Positions 29,542 through 37,163 of a stretch of 64,000 nt of DNA are shown one piece after another; within the stretch, counting starts at the first letter, position 1, and every line of letters begins with the position of its first letter. The position numbers and the translations under genes were made by a program. Source of the DNA: an uncultured Cyclobacteriaceae bacterium. GTDB lineage: Bacteria > Bacteroidota > Bacteroidia > Cytophagales > Cyclobacteriaceae. Under the pieces are notes generated by a model. The model saw nothing but the letters and a program-made list of their open reading frames with translations, did no database searches and had not been told where the DNA came from. The stretch lies in the NCBI GenBank assembly GCA_905479015.1, contig CAJQKV010000003.1:33691-97690 (forward strand), given 5' to 3'.

Positions 29542-30465
29542 TTAGGAATTGATCATTAGCTCTCTGTTCCTCATTTTCCGCGCAGTGATACCAAACATCA
29601 TTTTAAATCGTCTGCAAAAATAGGCCGTATCTTTATAGCCTATATTTTTTCCTACGTCTTGGATAGATTTCTTGGTTGTTCTTAGTAAGACAACTGCCTT
29701 TTCCATTCGTTGATATTCTATATAATCCTGTGGATTAATTCCGGTAAGCATTTTGAAATATTGACCTACATAATCTTCAGAAACACCCACTACTTTTGCT
29801 AATTGCTTATTAGATAAATCAGCTTCAAGATTGTCTTTTATAAATTCAAAAATTTTGATCAATCTTGGGTCTTTTAAGTAACTACTTTTAGTAATAAATT
29901 GTTCTAAAAATAATTTATTATCAATGAGATAGCGAATAATTTCGATGATTAAGAGCTCGGTCAAAGCATTGATTTTTCGTGTATTCCCAACGGCTAAAGA
30001 GGACCTCTCATCATTGATTAGATTTAAAATAGAAATGATATTTTCGTTTTTTTGAATAACAAAAGGTGGAATATCCAAAGATGTAAAAAAGTGAACCGCA
30101 TCAAATACTTTTGCCTTAAAGCTAACGGTAATGAAACGGTGCTTAGGATTTGATCCATTAGGGCTGTGAATAGAATTTTGAAGACCCGAGGCCCTCTCGC
30201 TTATGAAATTTTCTTGGGTCTTTATGGGCCCATCCTTAGCGCCATAAGCAATGTTTGTTTGCCTACCTCCGGGAATAAAAAGAATCTCGTCTGGGCGTAC
30301 TACATTTAAGTTTTCACCAAAATATAATTCACTAGATTTTGCCAGTATAAGGGTGTTATCAACATCATAAAAATCTGTGATATTTAAAGGATTTATAACA
30401 TTAATATCATAAGAAGCGGCAAATTTAACTGAGAGGGCATTGATGATGCTATTGTATTGTTCCAT
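29542..30465 (-). CDS. AraC family transcriptional regulator
   Basis: 307 residues. The C-terminal ~100 hold the double helix-turn-helix: LSNKQLAKVVGVSEDYVGQYF as the first, SIQDVGKNIGYKDTAYFCRRFK as the second, ending in MFGITARKMR. The N-terminal ~170 are probably a cupin-like effector domain (DVDNTLILAKSSELYFGEN ... HRFITVSFKAKVFDAVHFF). Its target is unknown; the acyl-CoA dehydrogenase upstream on the same strand, 129 nt away, is the closest candidate. It is convergent with the small-membrane-protein pair. Confidence 0.9.
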   Translation of the reverse strand: MEQYNSIINALSVKFAASYDINVINPLNITDFYDVDNTLILAKSSELYFGENLNVVRPDEILFIPGGRQTNIAYGAKDGPIKTQENFISERASGLQNSIHSPNGSNPKHRFITVSFKAKVFDAVHFFTSLDIPPFVIQKNENIISILNLINDERSSLAVGNTRKINALTELLIIEIIRYLIDNKLFLEQFITKSSYLKDPRLIKIFEFIKDNLEADLSNKQLAKVVGVSEDYVGQYFKMLTGINPQDYIEYQRMEKAVVLLRTTKKSIQDVGKNIGYKDTAYFCRRFKMMFGITARKMRNRELMINS

Positions 30466-30594
30466 GACCGCAGTGATTTGTAAAATGATTTATTTTTGAT
30501 AGCTGACTTTCAAAAATATGCCATTATCATCTAAACTCAAATAAATGAAAACGTTATTTGAAATAAAATAAATTTGGGCAAGGATAAAATATAA

Positions 30595-31737
30595 TTATTT
30601 CAAGAGATTACGCGCAATAATTATTTTTTGAATTTCGGAGGTGCCTTCATAGATTTCTGTGATTTTGGCATCTCGCATCAAACGTTCAACATGGAATTCT
30701 TTCACATAACCATAGCCTCCATGAATTTGCACGGCATCAGTGGAAACTGACATGGCAACCTCAGAGGCATACAGTTTGGCCATTGCAGACGCTTGCGCGT
30801 AGTCTTCATTGGCATCTTTGAGTTGCGCCGCTTTTAAAGTAATAAGCTGAGCCGTCTCCACCTTTGTCGCCATTTCGGCTAATTTAAATTGGATACCTTG
30901 GTGCTCACTTATTTTTTTATTGAAAGAGGATCTTTCTTTCGTATAAGCAATGGCGCGTTCAAGGGCGCCAGTCGCAATACCGACGGCTTGAGCGGCAATA
31001 CCTAAACGACCGCCATTTAGGGTTTTCATAGCAAAAGTAAAGCCAAATCCTTCATCCCCTATTCTATTTTCTTTGGGAACCCTTACATCTTGAAACATTA
31101 AAGAATGCGTATCAGAACTACGAATACCCATCTTGTCTTCTTTTTTACCCACCACAAAGCCAGGCATACCTTTTTCTAAAATGAAAGCATTAATGCCTTT
31201 ATGTTTTTTGGAAGGATCACTTTGAGCCATTACCAAATAATAGGTAGCTGATTGTCCATTTGAGATCCAATTTTTGGTACCATTCAAAAGATAATGATCA
31301 CCACAATCGACCGCTGTTGTTTTTTGGGCAGTAGCATCCGAGCCGGCCTCGGGTTCGGAAAGGCAAAAGGCTCCAATGGCCGTTCCTTTGGCCAAAGGAA
31401 TTAAGTATTTTTCTTTTTGCATTTCAGTACCGAAGTGCTCAATTCCCCAGCAAACCAAAGAGTTGTTTACCGACATGATGGTGCCTACCGCTGCTTCTAT
31501 TTTACAGATTTCTTCTAGTGCCAAAACATAAGAGACGGCATCTAGACCGCCACCGCCATACTTGGGGTGTACCATCATGCCAAGGAAACCCAATTGGCCC
31601 AATTTTGTTATTTGATCAGTTGGAAAAATTTGTTGATTGTCTCTATCAATTACTCCTGGGAGTAATTCTTTTTCAGCGAAATCTTTGGCTGCTGCTTGTA
31701 CACTTTGCTGTTCTTCAGTGAACGTAATTTGATTCAT
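30595..31737 (-). CDS. Acyl-CoA dehydrogenase
   Basis: FAD enzyme that introduces a trans double bond in acyl-CoA, passing electrons to ETF. 380 residues. Signatures FCLSEPEAGSDA and QIHGGYGYVKEFHVERLMRDA are present, and the catalytic-base Glu is in ITEIYEGTSEIQK. The length and motifs fit short-chain/butyryl-CoA or branched-chain types. The ATG at 31737 is preceded by TACTTTTG (31742-31749, minus strand), which would give an almost leaderless mRNA, and by a perfect 22-bp palindrome at 31757-31778. Regulation by a repressor at that site is likely but unproven. Confidence 0.94.
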   Translation of the reverse strand: MNQITFTEEQQSVQAAAKDFAEKELLPGVIDRDNQQIFPTDQITKLGQLGFLGMMVHPKYGGGGLDAVSYVLALEEICKIEAAVGTIMSVNNSLVCWGIEHFGTEMQKEKYLIPLAKGTAIGAFCLSEPEAGSDATAQKTTAVDCGDHYLLNGTKNWISNGQSATYYLVMAQSDPSKKHKGINAFILEKGMPGFVVGKKEDKMGIRSSDTHSLMFQDVRVPKENRIGDEGFGFTFAMKTLNGGRLGIAAQAVGIATGALERAIAYTKERSSFNKKISEHQGIQFKLAEMATKVETAQLITLKAAQLKDANEDYAQASAMAKLYASEVAMSVSTDAVQIHGGYGYVKEFHVERLMRDAKITEIYEGTSEIQKIIIARNLLK

Positions 31738-31756
31738 CTACCAAAAGTAAGATTTT

Positions 31757-31778
31757 TTTATTATGCATGCATAATAAA
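31757..31778. promoter_or_regulatory. Perfect 22-bp palindrome, probable operator
   Basis: TTTATTATGCA followed by its exact reverse complement, no spacer, starting 20 nt upstream of the acyl-CoA dehydrogenase ATG and overlapping the promoter spacer region inferred from the TACTTTTG at 31742-31749. A spacerless dyad of this size is typical of a dimeric repressor site (TetR or GntR type). No U-run follows in the transcribed sense, so it is not a terminator. Confidence 0.6.
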
Positions 31779-31805
31779 TTCAAGTTAAGTATTGTTAAAC
31801 GTATT

Positions 31806-32501
31806 TCAATCACGACTCCCACCGAGGTAAATCATTACCCAATAAAATAAGGTCGCCAACGAACTCAGTGCAGCAATCAAATAGGTCTGTGCAGCGGTAT
31901 CCAAGGCATCTTTTGCCATCGCATGTTCTGATTCCGTGACGATATTTCGACTCTGGATCCATGCCAACGCTCTTTTACTGGCATCGTATTCGACAGGAAG
32001 GGTCAAAAATGCAAATAAGGTGAAAATTGTATAACAGGCAATGATGACGAGAATACTGGATTCCATAGAGAATAGATTATTCATGAACATACTCCCAAAA
32101 AACATGGCCAAAAAGATAAAATTAATCACCTTGGAACTGATGTTTTGAACAGGAACCATGGCAGATCTCAAGGTGAGGTATTTGTAACCTGTAAGGTGCT
32201 GGACAGCATGCCCACACTCGTGTGCGGCCACAGCCGCTGCTGCTGCTGATCTCCCATGAAATACATCAGCGCTTAAATTAACTGTTTTTTGTTCAGGGTT
32301 GTAGTGGTCGGTCAGTTGCCCTTCTACGGAGATTACTTGTACATCTAATATGGCGTTATCTCTTAGCATTAATTGTGCAATTTCATTGCCTGATAGATTA
32401 CTTGATAAGGGGGTTTGACTGTATTTTTTAAATTTATTTTTGAGTCGTTTGCTGACTACCCAGCTGGCAATCATAAAACCTATAATTATTATAAAAAGCA
32501 T
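31806..32501 (-). CDS. Membrane zinc metallopeptidase (YugP family)
   Basis: 231 residues, PF04298 type. One N-terminal TM, then the cytoplasmic or periplasmic zinc site VAAHECGHAVQHL with His94, Glu95 and His98 (HExxH), followed by three TMs (INFIFLAMFFGSMFMNN, ILVIIACYTIFTLFAFLTLP, and YLIAALSSLATLFYWVMI). A downstream VEYDASKRAL holds the likely third zinc ligand (Glu/Asp). Physiological substrates are not known for this family. Starts 3 nt after the heptose adenylyltransferase gene, so one operon with it. Confidence 0.88.
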   Translation of the reverse strand: MLFIIIIGFMIASWVVSKRLKNKFKKYSQTPLSSNLSGNEIAQLMLRDNAILDVQVISVEGQLTDHYNPEQKTVNLSADVFHGRSAAAAAVAAHECGHAVQHLTGYKYLTLRSAMVPVQNISSKVINFIFLAMFFGSMFMNNLFSMESSILVIIACYTIFTLFAFLTLPVEYDASKRALAWIQSRNIVTESEHAMAKDALDTAAQTYLIAALSSLATLFYWVMIYLGGSRD

Positions 32502-32504
32502 CTG

Positions 32505-32960
32505 TTATTTTTTAAGTTGATCAATCAATTTAGTAGTCGAATATCCATCTGTGAATTCAATGACTGCGACGGTTCCCCCAGCAGCTAAAACATTTTCGGC
32601 GCCGACGATATTCTCTTTAGCATAATCTCCACCCTTCACTAAAACATCTGGCAGCAGGGTATTGATGAGCATCAAAGGGGTATCTTCATCAAACCCAATG
32701 ACCAAATCAACGAATTCAATGGCAGCCAGCATTCTAGATCTTGCCATCAAATGGTTAATGGGTCTTTGATTCCCTTTCAATTTTCTGACTGAATTATCTG
32801 AATTTAACCCGATGATCAGTTTGTCCCCTTTCAGCTTGGCTTTCTCCAAATAATCAATATGGCCTAAATGCAATATATCAAAACAACCGTTGGTGAAAAC
32901 CACACATTGCTGGTTTTTTTTCCAAGTTTCGACGGCGTTTTTGGCCTGTTCGAGATTCAT
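32505..32960 (-). CDS. D-glycero-beta-D-manno-heptose 1-phosphate adenylyltransferase
   Basis: Nucleotidyltransferase that makes ADP-heptose for the LPS core, equivalent to the C-terminal domain of HldE (RfaE2). Signatures are FTNGCFDILHLGHIDYLEKAK, the HxGH-type site, and GLNSDNSVRKLKG plus DGYSTTKLI at the end. The open frame extends to 32996, overlapping the upstream gene by 32 nt; I prefer the ATG at 32960 (MNLEQAKNAVETW), 4 nt after that stop. No kinase domain is fused, so HldA-type kinase must be encoded elsewhere. Glycerol-3-phosphate cytidylyltransferase-type relatives are a less likely reading. Confidence 0.88.
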   Translation of the reverse strand: MNLEQAKNAVETWKKNQQCVVFTNGCFDILHLGHIDYLEKAKLKGDKLIIGLNSDNSVRKLKGNQRPINHLMARSRMLAAIEFVDLVIGFDEDTPLMLINTLLPDVLVKGGDYAKENIVGAENVLAAGGTVAVIEFTDGYSTTKLIDQLKK

Positions 32961-32964
32961 GATT

Positions 32965-33951
32965 TTATTTGAGGTCATTGCGATTGTTTTTTTCAATACC
33001 TAAAGTTATCACCAAAGAGATTCCGCCAAAAATAACTACGGATAAAATTTGAGAACTATGCAGTAGCGTTGCGAGAAAAAGGCCTGTTGTATTTTCAATA
33101 CCGTACAAGCCCAACATCATCGCAATCATGGCGTGATAGGTGCCAATGCCCCCTTGGACCGGTAAAGCCAAAGCGATTCCTCCGCTCACCAAAAGCATGA
33201 ATCCGGCCGTTAAAGAGAGACTTGAGGTTTCCTCTAGAGCGAAAAATATCATATAGGACATTAAAAAATAGGTGAGCCACATCACCGTTGTTGTGATTAA
33301 AAAAAGAGATTTACTCTGAATAGACTTGATTGTCAAGATACCTTTGAGCACTTCCGAAGCCATTTTTTTAGTGCGTTGGGACAAGGGCGTATGCGTTCTT
33401 AAAATCACGAGAACAAGAATACTAAAAATCATTAAAAGGGTTAGTGCAGCATAGAGTAGCCCATCTAAGGGAATATGGTAGATGCTGAAAATGTTCTCAA
33501 AATAGGTAACAATTAAATCAAACTCTAAAAGGAGGGCGATGATCAGAAAAAAGAGCAAGACCAAGCTGTCGATAATGCGTTCGGTCACCACGGTTCCAAT
33601 ACTGAGACTTACGGGTATCTGATTGGTTTTTTTTAAAACCGCACAACGTACCACTTCCCCTAATCTTGGAAAAGCGAGGTTGGCCAGGTATCCCACAAAA
33701 ACGGCTAAAGTCAATCTAAAAGTACTGACTTTTTGATCCGCGGCCCTTAGTAAAAGCTGCCATCGATAAGCCCTAGACACATAGGCCAATGAAGAGAGTA
33801 GCATTGACCCAATGACCCACTCATATCTGGTCTGGTCCAACTTAGATAAGAAGTCATCAAGTTGAATATTTTTAAAAGCGTAGAAGAGCAACACCAGTCC
33901 CAATAATAGTGGAAGAGAGAATTTTAAAAAAGAGATCATTTTCCTCATCAA
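32965..33951 (-). CDS. Lysylphosphatidylglycerol synthase TM region/UPF0104 flippase-like protein
   Basis: 328 residues with about eight TMs (PLLLGLVLLFYAFKNI, YEWVIGSMLLSSLAYVS, LAVFVGYLANLAFPRLGEVVR, and others), matching the AglD2/LPG-synthase-TM family (PF03706). The conserved LRAADQKVSTFRLTLAVFVGYL and PRLGEVVRCAVL, and LPVQGGIGTYHAMIA near the end, are typical. Without the MprF catalytic domain such proteins are thought to move lipids or act in glycolipid assembly; no firm role is known. It is upstream of the heptose adenylyltransferase, which hints at LPS-related work. Confidence 0.8.
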   Translation of the reverse strand: MMRKMISFLKFSLPLLLGLVLLFYAFKNIQLDDFLSKLDQTRYEWVIGSMLLSSLAYVSRAYRWQLLLRAADQKVSTFRLTLAVFVGYLANLAFPRLGEVVRCAVLKKTNQIPVSLSIGTVVTERIIDSLVLLFFLIIALLLEFDLIVTYFENIFSIYHIPLDGLLYAALTLLMIFSILVLVILRTHTPLSQRTKKMASEVLKGILTIKSIQSKSLFLITTTVMWLTYFLMSYMIFFALEETSSLSLTAGFMLLVSGGIALALPVQGGIGTYHAMIAMMLGLYGIENTTGLFLATLLHSSQILSVVIFGGISLVITLGIEKNNRNDLK

Positions 33952-34078
33952 ATAGGGTTGTTTTCAATCATTAAATCAAGAATAAATGGATGGGTATGTC
34001 TTTTTAATTGATGCCATTAGGAAATAACGATAGCTGCCTTTTGATATTTGAAAACTTCAAAGAACATATTTTGTTATA

Positions 34079-34927
34079 TTATTCCCGTAAAAATATATTA
34101 TCAATCAGTCTTACACCTTCAACATATGCTGCGACGCAAAGGGTTATTTTTTTTCCACTTTGTAAGGATTTTAACGGCTTGAATGTATTCGAATTTAATA
34201 CTTCACAATATTCTATGGATAATCCTTCTTGTGTTTGGTAAAAATTATTAAGTTGAATTTTTAATGCTTCTGAGGCATGAAAAGTTTCAAAATTATTTTT
34301 TGCCCAAATCAAGCCTTTATAAATTTGAGCAGCAATTTTTATGCCGGATGGGGACAGAAGGGTATTTCTAGATGACAAAGCCAGCCCATTTTCTCCCCTG
34401 ACAGTAGGAATACCTTCTAATTTTATGGGGTATGAAAATTCTTTGACAATATGTTTTATTAAAACGAACTGTTGTAAGTCTTTTAAACCAAAAAAGGCAA
34501 CATTGGGTTTGATGAGATTAAAGAGTTTCATGACCACGAGTCCGACCCCTTCAAAATGGCCCAGTCTGAAGCGGCCTTCGAGTTTATGAGAAAGACCTCC
34601 AAAATCAATTTTCACAGAAGGTTTTTTTGGATAAATCAGTTTTGCATCTGGATTGAACAAGAGATTCACTCCGGCATTTTTGAGTTTATCGGAGTCCTTC
34701 AAGAGGTTGGACGGATAATTCATAAAATCTTCAGCTTGGTTAAACTGTAAAGGGTTGATGAAAATACTCACAATAACATAGTCGGAATGCATGCGAGCTT
34801 GCTTGATTAATTCCATATGGCCATTATGTAAAGCACCCATAGTGGGGACAAGCCCTATTTTCATTCCCTTTTCCGAGGCTTTTGACAATTCTTCTTCAAG
34901 AGAAGTTAATTTATTTACGTTGAGCAT
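34079..34927 (-). CDS. panC: Pantothenate synthetase
   Basis: ATP-dependent condensation of pantoate with beta-alanine to give pantothenate. 282 residues; PTMGALHNGHMELI at 28-41 has the HIGH-like motif, followed by FINPLQFNQAEDF and LEGRFRLGHFEGVG, GLKDLQQF, and SSRN for ATP binding. Divergent from the GT5-like gene with 117 nt between. The gap to the flippase-like gene downstream is 127 nt. panC next to this GT5-like gene is, as far as I recall, a recurrent arrangement in Bacteroidota. Confidence 0.96.
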   Translation of the reverse strand: MLNVNKLTSLEEELSKASEKGMKIGLVPTMGALHNGHMELIKQARMHSDYVIVSIFINPLQFNQAEDFMNYPSNLLKDSDKLKNAGVNLLFNPDAKLIYPKKPSVKIDFGGLSHKLEGRFRLGHFEGVGLVVMKLFNLIKPNVAFFGLKDLQQFVLIKHIVKEFSYPIKLEGIPTVRGENGLALSSRNTLLSPSGIKIAAQIYKGLIWAKNNFETFHASEALKIQLNNFYQTQEGLSIEYCEVLNSNTFKPLKSLQSGKKITLCVAAYVEGVRLIDNIFLRE

Positions 34928-35044
34928 AAAAGGACCTAAAAAATCTATTATGGTTTTTTATAAAGAAATCAATTAATTGATAATGCCGTAAAAATATCGT
35001 AATTTTACACTCTTTTAAGTAAAACAGTACTAAATATCTTTTTT

Positions 35045-35857
35045 ATGTCAAATTTTAAAATCTTATATGTCGCAAGCGAAATTAATCCTTTTCTTAAGAC
35101 ATCTGAGGTAGCCGATTTCGTCAGGAGCTTGCCACAAGCAATGTTAGAAAAAGGAATGGAAATTAGAATTCTCGTACCTAGGTTTGGTTTGATAAATGAA
35201 AGGAAAAACAGACTGCATGAAGTGGTTCGATTATCGGGAATAAATATTTCTGTTGGAGATGAAGAAAAACCTTTGGTGATCAAAGTCGCTTCGATTCCTA
35301 ATGCCAAATTGCAAGTATACTTTATAGATAATGAAGACTATTTTCACAGGAAAGCCGTTTTTTATGACAAGGAAGATAATTTTTATAAGGATAATGATGA
35401 ACGCGCAATATTTTTCTGTAAAGGCGTTTTGGAAACGGTTAAAAAGCTGGGATGGGCACCTGATATAATCCATTGTAATGATTGGATGACGAGTTTGATT
35501 CCCTTATATGTTAAGACAACTTATAAAAACGATCCAATTTTCCAAAATGCAAAAACCGTATTTACTGTTCATGACACCAAATTTAATCATGTATTTGGTG
35601 ATGACTTACTCGAAAAAGTTAAAATGATAGATATTGAAGACAGTATGTTAGATCTTTTAAAAACTGCAGACTACGAGGGTTTTATTAAGATAGGTATGCA
35701 ATATGCCGACGCCATAAGTAATGCTGATGGAGAAGCATCAGCTAGTTTTAAGGCTTTGATAAAAACCCTTTCAAAGGGAAATGACATTAATGATATCAAG
35801 CAAGATGAAAATTTCGAGGAATCTTATTATAAATTGTACAATGAGCTTATTGGATAA
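35045..35857 (+). CDS. Glycogen/starch-synthase-like GT5 N-terminal domain protein
   Basis: 270 residues covering only the N-terminal Rossmann half of GT5 glycogen synthases: KILYVASEINPFLKTSEVAD, PDIIHCNDWMTSLIPLYVKT (the HxxDWxT block), TVFTVHDTKF. The C-terminal GT1 half, which carries the Glu/Glu and nucleotide-binding residues, is missing, and the ADP-glucose motif KTGGL reads KTSEV (18-22). It is thus unlikely to make glycogen. Related half-size proteins occur beside panC, DUF4270 and glmS genes in Bacteroidota. Its start is divergent from panC, and its end overlaps the DUF4270 gene by 17 nt. Function unknown. Confidence 0.82.
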   Translation: MSNFKILYVASEINPFLKTSEVADFVRSLPQAMLEKGMEIRILVPRFGLINERKNRLHEVVRLSGINISVGDEEKPLVIKVASIPNAKLQVYFIDNEDYFHRKAVFYDKEDNFYKDNDERAIFFCKGVLETVKKLGWAPDIIHCNDWMTSLIPLYVKTTYKNDPIFQNAKTVFTVHDTKFNHVFGDDLLEKVKMIDIEDSMLDLLKTADYEGFIKIGMQYADAISNADGEASASFKALIKTLSKGNDINDIKQDENFEESYYKLYNELIG

Positions 35858-37157
35858 GGGGAATTTTTTAATCATAGGACTGCTCATATTAATTACTTCT
35901 TCCTGCGAACAAGATGAAAGCATCATTAAGGTGAATGTGGAAGGGGTTACCAACACTAGTTATATTGAATTCAACCTACCTACGAGTGAAATATTTATTG
36001 ATAGTTTAAGGACAGATGATTCCGATTTTATTTTGGTTGGGGATTATGAAGACCCACTTTTGGGGACATTGGCAGCTGAGGCCTACTTTGAGTTACAATA
36101 TGACTCGGGCGCGGTCATAGCAGACACTTTGTTACTAGATTCAGTAGTTTTCATGCTCAAAATTGAGGATCAGCTCATGAAAGATGCTTCAGCAATCTTC
36201 AATATGGATATATATACATTGAGTGATTCCCTCTTTTCAGAAGCAATTTACCTAGCAACTAAAGAGTTATCTTTAGATAAGAAGGTTCAAAGTGTAACAG
36301 AATATATATATGAAACGGATTCTTTATTGACTTTTTCAGGAGTCGAATTTGGAAGGTATTTTTACGGCGAAATACAAAGACTAGAAGCAATAGATTTATA
36401 TAGCTATAGGAACGATTTTTCTTTTGTTCCGGCTTCGGAAAATGAAGCTTTATTGTCATTTGATTTTGCTTCTGATGAGAGTAAGATCTTGGTCTATTCA
36501 AGAGATCCTAATGACTCTTTATTTATCACTCAGTTTAAGTTTAGTAATCTTCATTTCACTCAGCTGAATAGAGATAAATCTAATACAGATTTAGCAGGAA
36601 TTTCAAATCTGGATAGTTTACAATTTGCTGATGATTTCACGGTTATTAATCCTTTGCAAGGCTTATTTACGGTGTTGGATTTTTCGGAGGTAATGCTTTT
36701 TTTGGATCAATCAGATAATTTTATTCTCAACAGTGCGGAGTTAGAAGTTGGTTTGACTGCAGTTTCGACAGATCCTATAGAAAGGGTGAACTTTTATACT
36801 TTCAATGAGGTGGGAGGTATAAATGGGAATGCATTTGCTTCCCTTGACCGACTGAGCCAAGGTAGTTTAAATTATGTTGAGGCCTTCAATCAAGCGGCCA
36901 ATGACTTTTTACTCAGTGAGGAAAGTTTTGTTGCGGGAGCTGGTATTTTTTCGCCTGTCGTTTCGGAAGTATCTGAATCATCTTATAGCCCCATGATTAC
37001 CTTGTCTTTAGAGGACCATTACCTTCGAAAGACTTTTTTAGAAAATGATTATTTTGAAAAATTGGTCATGATTGCAGAGGATAGACTAACGCTCAATCAA
37101 TCATTTGTCGAAAGGGGATCAGTGACCGTTAAAATTTATTACACCAAAGTCAATTGA
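35841..37157 (+). CDS. DUF4270 family lipoprotein
   Basis: About 438 residues. The leader FLIIGLLILITSSC ends in a lipobox-like TSSC with Cys22, suggesting a lipoprotein, though Thr at -3 is not ideal. The rest has the all-beta, Asp/Ser-rich character of DUF4270: early SYIEFNLPTSEIFIDSLRTD, the 'DYEDPLLGTLAAEAYFEL' block, then alternating strands to the C-terminus. The family is Bacteroidota-specific with no known function; it resembles cell-surface adhesive lipoproteins. The ATG at 35841 overlaps the GT5-like stop by 17 nt; a longer open frame from 35781 lies inside that gene. glmS starts 6 nt later. Confidence 0.85.
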   Translation: MSLLDKGNFLIIGLLILITSSCEQDESIIKVNVEGVTNTSYIEFNLPTSEIFIDSLRTDDSDFILVGDYEDPLLGTLAAEAYFELQYDSGAVIADTLLLDSVVFMLKIEDQLMKDASAIFNMDIYTLSDSLFSEAIYLATKELSLDKKVQSVTEYIYETDSLLTFSGVEFGRYFYGEIQRLEAIDLYSYRNDFSFVPASENEALLSFDFASDESKILVYSRDPNDSLFITQFKFSNLHFTQLNRDKSNTDLAGISNLDSLQFADDFTVINPLQGLFTVLDFSEVMLFLDQSDNFILNSAELEVGLTAVSTDPIERVNFYTFNEVGGINGNAFASLDRLSQGSLNYVEAFNQAANDFLLSEESFVAGAGIFSPVVSEVSESSYSPMITLSLEDHYLRKTFLENDYFEKLVMIAEDRLTLNQSFVERGSVTVKIYYTKVN

Positions 37158-37163
37158 TTTAAT

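Noticed and set aside
37000..37163. glmS ribozyme or leader riboswitch before glmS
   Set aside because: The upstream DUF4270 coding sequence ends 6 nt before glmS, leaving no leader for one.
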